A stretch of DNA of 64,000 nucleotides. It comes from Trebonia sp963767685. GTDB lineage: Bacteria; Actinomycetota; Actinomycetes; Streptosporangiales; Streptosporangiaceae. The DNA lies in the NCBI GenBank assembly GCA_963767685.1, contig CAVYEZ010000011.1:62001-126000 (forward strand), read 5' to 3'. Shown here in pieces: positions 1 to 7,070 of the stretch. The notes under the pieces are model-generated. The model was not told where the DNA came from and made no database searches. It saw only the letters and a program-made list of their open reading frames with translations. Within the stretch, counting starts at the first letter, position 1. Every line of letters starts with the position of its first letter. Position numbers and translations under genes: made by a program.

Positions 1-600
1 CGAATAGAAGAAGGTTTCAGAAGTGTTCGCGAAAGGAGGCTCGCGAAGCCATCCGTCGATAGTCTTCCCAGAACCGTTCGGGGACTTGGTGAGCAACCGC
101 ACTGCCCCGGTGTTTTTTTTCGCCCACGCTCGATGCGATCACTTCTTTTCTGAGCGGACATTTGGCCCAACCGTCTATCGGTCTAGTGCATGGACACTAC
201 TTCGCGGACAGTATAAAGTTGTTCGACAGCAGTACGAAGACCCTAGAATATAGCAGTGGCAACTACTTCTGAGTGGCAACTTCGACACTTTCGAGACGCC
301 AGAAGGCAATGACAAGAATGTCGAAGTTTAACGTCTTCCTGTTTTGATTGATGTCACTTTGGCTCGTCTCGCCAAGGCCGTGGGCTTCGTCGATGTAGAA
401 AATATGGATCACGCGCAGCTTACGGGCCGAAATCTGAGATCGTAGAAGTGCGCGCTGGTCGATCGTAGTCGAACAAAAGCCCTAAAGATGGTGCACGGGT
501 CAAGGTGCCTACAAGAGCTTCAGCTCGACCTTCGATCAGAGACATGCTAGCGCTCAAGTAGCATTCAGGAACGTGGGCTCAAAGTTTAACGTTACGTGGG
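1..600 (-). pseudogene. Low-GC tract with broken ATPase-like fragments
   Basis: This tract is clearly less G+C-rich than the rest and has no convincing intact gene. On the minus strand three short readable pieces lie in different frames. One contains LLFDYDRPA (about 480-450), one contains FYIDEAHGLGE (about 400-370), and one contains SPNGSGKT (about 84-61), which resembles a P-loop. The order is reversed from that of a normal ATPase (the DEAH-like piece comes before the P-loop-like piece), so they may belong to two genes or be chance. The LLFDYDRPA piece recalls phage terminase large subunits, but that is only an impression. A 76-codon plus-strand frame at 23-253 has no recognisable features. 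Poor sequence quality at a contig end would also explain the picture. Confidence 0.25.
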
Positions 601-637
601 GTTCGCCGAATGCAGAAGACGCGCTAGCGTCAGGGGT

Positions 638-1187
638 GTGAGTGATGCGGTGAGCGGGGCGAGCGAGTGGAAGGCCTTCGGCGAGCGGGTGATCTATGAC
701 AACCCGTGGGTGTGGCTCGGGCAAGTCGACGTAGAGCTCCCCGGCGGTGAGCGGTTCTGGCATCACGTGGTCCGGCTGCACCGTGCGGCGATGACGGTGC
801 TCGTCGACAAGGACGACCGGGTACTGCTGCTTTGGCGGCACCGGTTCGTTCAGGATCGGTGGGGGTGGGAGCTTCCCGGCGGGCTGATCGACGAGGGTGA
901 GGAGCCAATGACACGGCCGCGCGTGAGCTGGAGGAAGAGACCGGTTATCGCGCTGGCCGCCTGGAGCACCTCGTCACGTTCCAGCCGATGGTCGGGATGG
1001 TCGACTCCGAGCATTACGTGTTCGTCGGCCGGGAGCCCGAGAAGATCGGCGAGGCGACTGAGGTCAACGAAGTCGAGCGGATGGAGTGGGTGCCGCTGCC
1101 GTCGGTGCGGGCGCTGATCAAGTCCGGCGACGTGTGGAACTCGGGGACGCTGGTCGCGCTGATGGGGCTGCTGACCCTCGACGGTAG
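638..1187 (+). pseudogene. Nudix hydrolase, one-base frameshift
   Basis: The protein begins around the GTG at 638 (reading VSDAVSG) and runs through MTVLVDKDDRVLLLWRHRF and WGWELPGGLIDEGEEP. At about 907 the frame breaks inside the Nudix box. It resumes one frame over with NDTAARELEEETGY and continues through VFVGREP and VPLPSVRALI to GTLVALMGLLTLDG near 1187. Adding one base after GAGCC restores a canonical G-x5-E-x7-REUxEExGU box, so the catalytic metal-binding glutamates are otherwise intact. Nudix enzymes hydrolyse nucleoside diphosphates linked to another moiety, and Nudix genes are recurrent AICE cargo. The repaired frame stays open to 1344, but family length (about 180 residues) favours an end near 1187. 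The start is uncertain because no good ribosome binding site is visible. Confidence 0.7.
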
Positions 1188-2402
1188 TCAGGCGGCCTTC
1201 CCGATGCGGACGGTGAGGTCGCGGATGCGGCGGCGCTGGCGGGCTGAGCCGGTGAGCTGGGCGAGTTCCCCGGCTCGGGCCAGGTGGAGGCGGCTTCGCC
1301 TGTTCGCCGCGGACGTAGAGAGCGGCGGCCATGTCGCACCGTAGCCCGGCCTCGGCGCGGGTGAAGCTGCCGTCCATCGCGTCTAGTACGACTCCGAGCT
1401 CGTCGGCAACCTCCGGGTCGCCGAGCATGACTAGGCAGTTTCCCCGCCATCGCGCCAGATGCGTTTCGTTGAGAGCGAGGTACGGAAGATCGTCACCGCT
1501 CGGACCGTGGGCGACTTCGCGGGCGGCCAGGTCGAGGGCACGGCGGCATTCGGTTTCAAGCCCAGCGGCGGCGGCCATTTCGGCCTGGGCGGCCAGGAGC
1601 CAGCCGCGTATCTGGTGAGGTACCGCGGCGCGGGTTTCCTCATAGGCGGCCTGGACCATTGCGAGGGCCTCGGCTGGCTGCTTGAGGTCAAGCAGGACGT
1701 AGGCCTGTTCTCCTGCGGAGAAGGCAAGCAGGCAGTTGTCGGCGGCCTCGCGGGCGGTCCTGGTAGCGCGCTCGAAGTGTGTCCATGCCCGGGGGAGGCG
1801 GCCCATGTCGATGGCCTGCCATCCGGCTAGCGCGATGCGTCGGCGAGCACGGCCGCGAGCTGCTGCCGGTTCCCCGGGCGCAGGGAGTAAGCGAGGCTGG
1901 CTTCTAGATGGCTGATGTGGGCTTCGAGTTTGGCCGCGACGGACGGCGCGCCCATGCGGCGGTCGAGCAGGCGGATAGCGTCGGTCTCGCCCTGGAGCAC
2001 GCCAATAACGGTGGCGTCGATGCCCTTGGCGGCGGTGATCCGCTGGAGCAGATCCGAGTCCTGGGCGGCGGGAACGTGAGCGCCTGCGGCGAAGGTGCGG
2101 TCCGCACTTCTTGCGCGGCGTCACGCCTAGGAGCGCGCGGGCGTCGTCCGGCATGCCGAGTCCGTCGGCAATTCGCTCGAAGACGTGGAGCCCGGCTATG
2201 CCGCGTTCTCCGCGCATGACCTCGCCGACGCGGCCCTGGCTGAGGCCAACGGCCGTGCCGATGCGTATCTGGCTGAGGTGTAGCTGCTGTTTGAGGAGTA
2301 GAACAGCGCGCCCATGTCCCTTTTGCTGAGCGCGCTGCGGACGTCGGTGCGCTGCCAGAAGGCATGCAGTAGTTCCGGTGGGTCGAACGCGCTGGCCCTC
2401 AT
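1188..2402 (-). pseudogene. XRE-family HTH regulator with helical-repeat C-terminus, several frameshifts
   Basis: The ATG at 2402 has a ribosome binding site (GAAGGAG, 6 bases upstream) and opens MRASAFDPPELLHAFWQ. An HTH follows (LSQIRIGTAVGLSQGRVGEV, about residues 40-60), then a long alpha-helical region (AWTHFERATRTAREAADNCL, EQAYVLLDLKQPAEALAMVQ) typical of actinomycete XRE regulators with TPR-like sensing domains. It ends with RIRDLTVRIGKAA and a stop at 1188-1190. The frame breaks near 2300, 2100, 1838 and 1285. Each break can be mended by one base, and residues on both sides look conserved. Either the gene is heavily decayed or this stretch of sequence is poor. It would regulate its own region or the neighbouring Nudix gene, whose 3' end meets it head-on. 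Confidence 0.65.
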
Positions 2403-2620
2403 CGGCATCTCCTTCTTTAGGCAGATCGCGCAGGCCCATCACGCTCGGCAATAAAGCCTACGCGATTAACCCTTTGGGAACCCCCAAGTGAGTGGGTTAG
2501 CAGCGATATCACGTCCATCGTTCGGTGCATGGAAGCCAGGAATGCCAAACCGCATGCCCCGCATGCCGGGGACGCGGCTGGAAGTTCAGCCGCTGCCGCC
2601 GAACATGGGTGGTCGGAGCT

Positions 2621-2698
2621 ATGACCGGGCCAGACGGGCTGCATGCGGCCTCATGCATGGAATGCAAGGGCTCGGGCCAGCTAACCGCTGGCCGGTGA
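2621..2698 (+). CDS. Possible 25-residue CxxC small protein
   Basis: An ATG at 2621 opens a 25-residue frame containing a CMECKGSGQ motif, a half zinc ribbon of the kind seen in very small actinomycete proteins encoded ahead of HATPase/regulator genes. It ends at TGA 2696-2698, six bases before the ATG of the HATPase gene, which would allow translational coupling. No strong ribosome binding site is present (GGAG lies too close to the ATG). Only the motif and position support it. It lies in the divergent gap between the XRE regulator and the HATPase, which must also hold both promoters. Confidence 0.3.
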   Translation: MTGPDGLHAASCMECKGSGQLTAGR

Positions 2699-2704
2699 CG
2701 AGTC

Positions 2705-3318
2705 ATGGGACATCCCGCACAGACACCCGCCCGAGAGGCACCCGAAGCGGTCACGCTGGAACGTGACTATCCGGGCGTCACAGTCAGGCCCGCCATGTCC
2801 GAGCCGACCTTGCCATAATCACGGCCGGGTTCCCAGCGGCGGAAGACCTGGTCTTGCTCACGTCCGAGCTGGTCGCCAACGCCATCTTGCACAGCCGGTC
2901 GGGTCATCCCAGTGGAACGTTCACCGTCCGGGTCGTGCTTTACCTCGGCGAATACGCATGGGTCGAAGTCGTCGACCAGGGCGGCACATGGACTGGGGAT
3001 GAGCACGACGAGGAGCACGGGCGGGGCCTGGCCATCGTGGCCGCTGTCGCCGGTGACGGCAACTGGGGAATCGAGGGCGACGAAGCTTCCCGGGTGGCCT
3101 GGTTCCGGATCGACTGGAAGCAGACTGACCGTGAGTCTGCCGAAGTATGCGCAAGTCGCCGTGCGCGTCCGCGCCCAGATCGCCGACGGCAGCCTGCTGC
3201 CCGGTCAGTCCGCGCCCAGCGGCGCCGCCTTGGCCCGCGCGACCGGCTATTCGTCCCTGACTTGCCGTCGCGCGCTCCGCGTGCTGATCACGGACGGAGT
3301 ACTGGTCCCCGGTACTAG
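2705..3318 (+). pseudogene. ATP-binding protein, HATPase_c_2 (anti-sigma/RsbW-like), frameshift near 2777
   Basis: The ATG at 2705 opens MGHPAQTPAREAPEAVTLER and DYPG. One base then appears to be missing near 2777, after which QARHVRADLAIITAGFPAAE, DLVLLTSELVANAILHS and WVEVVDQGG follow. The N box (SELVANAILHS, with the catalytic-site Asn) and the G1-like box (EVVDQGG) place it with the small RsbW-like kinases/ATPases common in Streptomyces, which bind partner regulators or anti-sigma targets. GHGL is present as EHGRGLAIV. Expected family length (about 140 residues) would put the end near 3128, where an out-of-frame TGA overlaps the next gene's GTG. As written the frame stays open to 3318, so the stop is uncertain and a second small indel is possible. 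Confidence 0.65.
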
Positions 3319-3780
3319 CGCCGACGCCCGGCCCCGCGTCCCTCGCGCGCCACGCCCGGCGAACGCAACTGCGCCGATGCCGCACGCGCCCTTTCCGGCT
3401 CCCTCGCCGCGCTCCGCCGCGCTGCTGGTCTGACACAGCCTCAGCTCGCCGAGATCGTCGGTATGTCGATCACTACTATCGGCCACGCTGAGACGGGCCG
3501 ACTTTGGCAGTCGCGCCGCTTCTGGGAGCGAGCCGACACGGCGGTCTATGCGGGCGGGCAACTCCTGGCCCTGCATGACGCCTACCGCGCCTCAGCCGTT
3601 CCCGTCGAACCTGTCGCCACAGTGCATGCTGTCCCCGACCAAGAAGAGGCGAGTTTCCCGCCACCGGCTGCACCCGTCACGTCTAAGCCTTTGACTTGCG
3701 TGACCTTTACTTGGGCCGACGGTACGGTCACCACTGTCTATCCGCCGTTCAGGGGTGACACCGGACTGGCCGAGCAGTAG
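3131..3780 (+). pseudogene. GntR-type HTH fused to XRE-type HTH, frameshift near 3350
   Basis: The GTG at 3131 opens VSLPKYAQVAVRVRAQIADG, followed by LARATGYSSLTCRRALRVL, a GntR winged helix. After a break near 3350 the next frame reads ARALSGSLAALRRAAGLTQP and VGMSITTIGHAETGRLWQSR, an XRE-type helix-turn-helix, and ends at 3780. This double-HTH architecture (about 215 residues) is a recognised actinomycete family often found directly downstream of RsbW-like ATPases, as here. Adding one C near 3350 joins the halves. It probably cooperates with the upstream ATPase in regulating element or host genes. That pairing is inference from conserved neighbourhood, not from any catalytic feature. Confidence 0.65.
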
Positions 3781-3784
3781 TCTG

Positions 3785-3798
3785 CTTGAGTAGCCAAG
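3785..3798. promoter_or_regulatory. GntR operator, site 1 (CTTG-N6-CAAG)
   Basis: CTTGAGTAGCCAAG is an inverted repeat with 4-base arms and a 6-base centre, 23 bases before the GntR start. A half site (ACTTGAGTAA) follows at 3801-3810. The same motif occurs twice before the next gene (4581-4594, 4618-4631), so autoregulation by the GntR protein is likely. Confidence 0.55.
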
Positions 3799-3820
3799 TT
3801 ACTTGAGTAAGGCAATTTTT

Positions 3821-4552
3821 ATGCCATATGAGTACACGCCACCAAAATACGCTCGGGTGGTCGCCGAGATTCAGCGGCGGATTGAGTCGGGTGAATACCC
3901 TCCGGGGTCGATGCTGCCCAGTGAGCATCAGCTCAGTGACGAGTTCCAGATTGCCCGGCCGACCGCGGTCCGCGCGCTGCGGGTGCTGCGGCAGGACGGC
4001 TGGATCGAGACACAGCAAGGTAAGGGCAGCTTCGTGCGCGGGCGCCCTGCCCTGGCCGGGCTGGATACCCAACGGCCGGGCGAGGAAGCGCTGAACCGCG
4101 ACGAGTCGGACGAACCCGGCGAACTGATTCAAGCGGGCGTCACTGCCCCGCCCGCACGGGTGGCGGCGCTGCTGGGCCTAGACGACAGCAAGGGCGCGCT
4201 TGCCCGGCGGCGACTTGTCCGGCGAGGCGGGGAAGCCTCAGAGATCATCACCTGGTGGGTTACCTCGGCGCTGGCCGACGGCACGGACCTTTCCGAGGAC
4301 AAACCTGTTGCTGGCGGGGTCCGCGCACATCTCGCCCGGCGTAAGAACGCGCGCGTTGATCACATTGTCGAGCAGGTTGTTGCGCGGCACCCGACTAGCC
4401 AGGAAGTCAAGCTTCTCGGTGTCGGTAAGACGGCCGCGATGCTGGCCCTGTACGTGACCGGACGGGACGCCTCGGGGACTGCGGTTCTGGTCCTGGAGCT
4501 TGTCATGCCTGGCGACCGGCACGAACTCGAAGACGCCTACCAGGTCGGCTAA
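3821..4552 (+). CDS. GntR-family transcriptional repressor of the AICE (KorSA-like)
   Basis: The chosen ATG at 3821 has AAGG eight bases upstream. A TTG at 3803 in the same frame would place the start inside an operator half site. The N-terminal 75 residues form a GntR winged helix (PPKYARVVAEIQRRIESGEY, then DEFQIARPTAVRALRVLRQD, then GKGSFVRGRP). The remainder (about 165 residues) resembles the UTRA effector-binding domain of HutC-type members. In AICEs such proteins (KorSA in pSAM2) repress transfer and replication genes. CTTG-N6-CAAG sites lie before this gene and before the next one, which supports self-repression and control of the downstream transfer/replication operon. The frame is intact. 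Confidence 0.85.
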   Translation: MPYEYTPPKYARVVAEIQRRIESGEYPPGSMLPSEHQLSDEFQIARPTAVRALRVLRQDGWIETQQGKGSFVRGRPALAGLDTQRPGEEALNRDESDEPGELIQAGVTAPPARVAALLGLDDSKGALARRRLVRRGGEASEIITWWVTSALADGTDLSEDKPVAGGVRAHLARRKNARVDHIVEQVVARHPTSQEVKLLGVGKTAAMLALYVTGRDASGTAVLVLELVMPGDRHELEDAYQVG

Positions 4553-4580
4553 CGCACCCCTTCTCCGTCCTCCCTGATCA

Positions 4581-4594
4581 CTTGACTAACCAAG
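4581..4594. promoter_or_regulatory. GntR operator, site 2
   Basis: CTTGACTAACCAAG matches the CTTG-N6-CAAG pattern of site 1 and overlaps the -35-like TTGACT of the promoter proposed at 4582-4610, so a bound repressor would block it. Confidence 0.55.
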
Positions 4595-4610
4595 CTGCTA
4601 TCATTATCTT
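4582..4610 (+). promoter_or_regulatory. Putative promoter of the transfer/replication operon
   Basis: TTGACT (4582-4587) and TATCTT (4605-4610) are separated by 17 bases and lie 54 bases before the ATG at 4664. The stretch is markedly AT-rich for this genome and carries operator copies on both sides. The boxes are read by eye and the start site is unmapped. Confidence 0.4.
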
Positions 4611-4617
4611 GAAGTCA

Positions 4618-4631
4618 CTTGTTTAATCAAG
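4618..4631. promoter_or_regulatory. GntR operator, site 3
   Basis: ACTTGTTTAATCAAGT (4617-4632) has 5-base arms and a TTAA centre and is the best of the three copies. It lies just downstream of the proposed -10 box, a typical repressor position. Confidence 0.55.
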
Positions 4632-4663
4632 TGGCCAAGCAGTCATCTACGTAGGAGACGCCA

Positions 4664-5080
4664 ATGGCGCTGCAAGGTCCAATCCCCGTTGAGTTCGGGC
4701 TGGTGTTCCCGGACGGTGTGTACGCGGCGGGCGGCTTCGAGCCGGTGCGTGACTTCGACGCATCGACCAACGGCCGGTTCGTCCAGTCGAAGGACAAGGC
4801 AAGCGGGCTGCCGCTGTGGCAGGTGGAGGTCATCGACGCCGACGCCACCGCGCGGACCCGCACGGTCAAGATCAAGGTGGCGGCTCAGGTTCAGCCGGTA
4901 CTGCCCGCCGGACCGGCCGGGGTGCCGTTCGTGCCGGTGGAGTTCACCGGGCTCACGGTCACGCCGTACGTGAACCAGGCCGGGCGGCTCGGTTACTCCC
5001 TCAAGGCCTCCGGGCTCCGCTCGCCTGGGCGTCCGGCCGGTCGTCCGGGATCTGACAGCGGGCGGGAGGCGGCAGCGTGA
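4664..5080 (+). CDS. SCO3933-like small regulatory/AICE protein
   Basis: AGGAG lies six bases before the ATG at 4664, so the start is firm. The 138-residue product reads GPIPVEFGLVFPDGVYAAGG early, then DKASGLPLWQVEVIDADA and KIKVAAQVQPVLP. This matches, from memory, the SCO3933-type family found at the head of AICE transfer/replication operons. It looks like a compact beta-rich domain with a disordered Pro/Arg/Ser tail. It has no membrane segment, and I recognise no enzymatic motif. It is the first gene after the GntR-controlled promoter and overlaps the next gene by four bases (GTGA), which suggests coupled translation. A role in element maintenance or control is inferred from position. Confidence 0.7.
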   Translation: MALQGPIPVEFGLVFPDGVYAAGGFEPVRDFDASTNGRFVQSKDKASGLPLWQVEVIDADATARTRTVKIKVAAQVQPVLPAGPAGVPFVPVEFTGLTVTPYVNQAGRLGYSLKASGLRSPGRPAGRPGSDSGREAAA

Positions 5081-5358
5081 GCGGCGACGGCGGGTCCTTC
5101 TCGTTCCTGAACTGCCACGTCGGCGCCGACTGGCGGGTGAGGTGCAACACCTACACCGACACGACGCCCATCCTGTCGGTGGACTCCGGGACGTCGACGC
5201 TCACCCTCACCACCAAAGGCAGGGAGGCGGGCAGGGCCGCGGTCGAGTTCGCCCGGACGCTGGCCGCCGAGACACAGAAGTTCGCCGACGAGATGGAGCG
5301 GATGCACGCCGCGCAGCTCGACGACGACACCAGGGCCGCTGGCAGCGATGCGGCCTGA
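5077..5358 (+). CDS. Small AICE protein of unknown function
   Basis: The GTG at 5077 overlaps the previous stop (GTGA). The 93-residue product reads SFSFLNCHVGADWRVRCNTY and then SVDSGTSTLTLTTKGREAG, with a helical, charged C-terminal half (LAAETQKFADEMERMHAAQL). It is predicted to be soluble. I do not recognise the family. Its position between the SCO3933-like protein and the FtsK-like translocase is a normal AICE slot for small operon members. A hairpin follows its stop, so it may end the first transcription unit or lie upstream of an attenuator. Confidence 0.65.
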   Translation: MSGDGGSFSFLNCHVGADWRVRCNTYTDTTPILSVDSGTSTLTLTTKGREAGRAAVEFARTLAAETQKFADEMERMHAAQLDDDTRAAGSDAA

Positions 5359-5371
5359 GCAAGCGATAGGC

Positions 5372-5404
5372 GGGGCGGCTGGAGTTCGCACCTCCGGCCG
5401 CCCC
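5372..5404. terminator. GC-rich hairpin before the FtsK-like gene
   Basis: Arms GGGGCGGCTGGAG (5372-5384) and CTCCGGCCGCCCC (5392-5404) pair over 13 bases with one G-T wobble around a 7-base loop. Only a weak T-rich tail follows. It could be a partial terminator or attenuator that lowers expression of the translocase and rep genes. Confidence 0.45.
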
Positions 5405-5436
5405 CGGTTTCTCTCGGCTAGAGAGGTCTTGATCTT

Positions 5437-6894
5437 ATGCCTTCCTCCTACAAGCGGCAGGTCGCCGGTCAGCCGCTCGCCCAGGTCGACAACCCCGACC
5501 CGTTCGCCGTTCCGGTCTGGCGGTCGCCGGTCTACCAGACTCCCCACTTCCTGATCTGGCCGGTGCAGCTCGTCCGGCTCGTCTGGCGGCTGGTCTGGTT
5601 CGTCCTGCGTCACCCGCTGCTCGATGCCGGGTGCGCAACTCTGGTCTTCACCTGGCTCAAGCTCGGCTGGCCGGGCCTCGTCGCCCTGGCATGCTCTTCC
5701 GTCGCGGTGCTGGCGGTGGTTTACCTGCTGTGGCCGGACTGGTTCGGGCGGCACGTCGCCCAGGCGGCTCGGGACTACTGGCGGCAATGGTTCTACCGAC
5801 GCCGCTGGCAGGCCGCGATGACCCTGGCCGGGCTTGCCCCGTCTTACCGGGGCCGGGTCCTGGTGCCGGTCCTCGCTGACGTCCGTGCGGCCGGGGCCGT
5901 GGACCTGGTGACGGTCAAGCTGGTGACCGGGCAAGCTCCCGACGCGTTCGCCGACCGGACACAGAACCTGGCCCATGCGTTCGGCGCACAGCTATGCCGG
6001 GTCCGCGACTCACGTCCGGGCCTGGTGACACTCGAGTTCGTTCGGTCCGACACCCTCGCCGACCCGATCCCCGCCCTGCCGGTCAACCCCGTGGTGAACC
6101 TAGGCGCGCTGCCGGTGGGCCGGTGCGAGGACGGCCGTCCGTGGCTGCTGCGGCTGCTCGGCTCGCATGTGCTGATCGCGGGCGCCACCGGCTCGGGCAA
6201 GGGCTCGGTGATCTGGTCGGCGGTCCGGGCAATGCTGCCCGCCGTCCTCGGCGGCTGGGTCCAGGTGTGGGCGCTCGACCCCAAGCGGATGGAGCTGTCG
6301 TTCGGCCGTGACCTGTTCACCCGCTACGCCGACCAAGCCGCCGAAATGGTCGGACTGCTCGAAGACGCCGTAACGGAGATGCACGACCGGGCCTCGAAGT
6401 TCGCGGGCACAACCCGCACCTTCACACCCTCGGTCGGGTTCCCGTTCCTCGTCGTCCTGGTCGACGAGCTCGCGTTCCTAACCGCTTACCAGCCTGACCG
6501 CGATCTGCGGAAGCGCGCTGAGGCAGCGATAGCGACCCTCACCAGTCAAGGCCGGTCGGTGGGCGTCTGCGTCGTCGGGGCACTCCAAGACCCGCGCAAG
6601 GACGTGATCAGCCTCCGCAACCTGTTCCCCACCCGCATCGCGCTGCGGCTGGATGAATCCGATCAGGTCGACATGGTGCTTGGCGACGGGGCGCGCGACC
6701 GCGGCGCACTCGCCGACGAGATCTCCCCGCTGCCCTATACCGGCGCTGGGGTCGGCTACGTCCGGTTGGAAGGCTCGCCGCACGTCGTCCGGGTCCGGGC
6801 CGCGTACGTGGCCGACGAAGACATCCACGTCATGGCCGACGTGGCGGCCTACCGATACGCATCCGGCGAGGACGGTGAGCCGTGGACGGAGTGA
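5437..6894 (+). CDS. FtsK/SpoIIIE-type DNA translocase (TraB/TraSA-like)
   Basis: This is a 485-residue membrane-anchored motor. Two hydrophobic stretches lie at about residues 40-62 and 68-100. The Walker A motif AGATGSGKGSV is near residue 250 and Walker B (FLVVLVDELAFL) near residue 335. Such proteins form hexameric pumps that move double-stranded plasmid or AICE DNA between mycelial compartments. The motif order and a length shorter than chromosomal FtsK (over 800 residues) fit the AICE class. A downstream DExx-like sensor region (RSVGVCVVGALQDPRKDVIS, then NLFPTRIALRLDESDQVDMV) is also typical. It lies 78 bases after the previous gene and overlaps the following zinc-ribbon gene, so it is probably co-transcribed with rep. 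The frame is intact. Confidence 0.88.
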   Translation: MPSSYKRQVAGQPLAQVDNPDPFAVPVWRSPVYQTPHFLIWPVQLVRLVWRLVWFVLRHPLLDAGCATLVFTWLKLGWPGLVALACSSVAVLAVVYLLWPDWFGRHVAQAARDYWRQWFYRRRWQAAMTLAGLAPSYRGRVLVPVLADVRAAGAVDLVTVKLVTGQAPDAFADRTQNLAHAFGAQLCRVRDSRPGLVTLEFVRSDTLADPIPALPVNPVVNLGALPVGRCEDGRPWLLRLLGSHVLIAGATGSGKGSVIWSAVRAMLPAVLGGWVQVWALDPKRMELSFGRDLFTRYADQAAEMVGLLEDAVTEMHDRASKFAGTTRTFTPSVGFPFLVVLVDELAFLTAYQPDRDLRKRAEAAIATLTSQGRSVGVCVVGALQDPRKDVISLRNLFPTRIALRLDESDQVDMVLGDGARDRGALADEISPLPYTGAGVGYVRLEGSPHVVRVRAAYVADEDIHVMADVAAYRYASGEDGEPWTE

Positions 6895-7070
6895 CGAGCG
6901 AGGCGACCGTGTGGCGCACCGACGAACCGTGCCCGGTCTGCGCGGCCGGGCTGTTCCTCATCGGCCACGGCGAACCTGTGCAGGTCGCTGAATGCCGCCT
7001 GTGCGGCTGGTCCGAACGCTGGGAACTGGCCGACGCCAACACCGAAGAAGCGGGAGGTGATGCCGGGTGA
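6891..7070 (+). CDS. Small zinc-ribbon protein of the AICE
   Basis: The product of about 59 residues has two CxxC pairs, PCPVC and CRLCGW, about 25 residues apart. This is a classic four-Cys zinc ribbon. The chosen GTG at 6891 gives a 4-base overlap (GTGA) with the translocase stop; an in-frame GTG at 6882 is possible. Its own stop overlaps the rep start in the same way, so translocase, ribbon protein and rep are translationally coupled. Small ribbon proteins in this slot are common in AICEs. A DNA- or protein-binding role is inferred. Confidence 0.7.
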   Translation: MTSEATVWRTDEPCPVCAAGLFLIGHGEPVQVAECRLCGWSERWELADANTEEAGGDAG

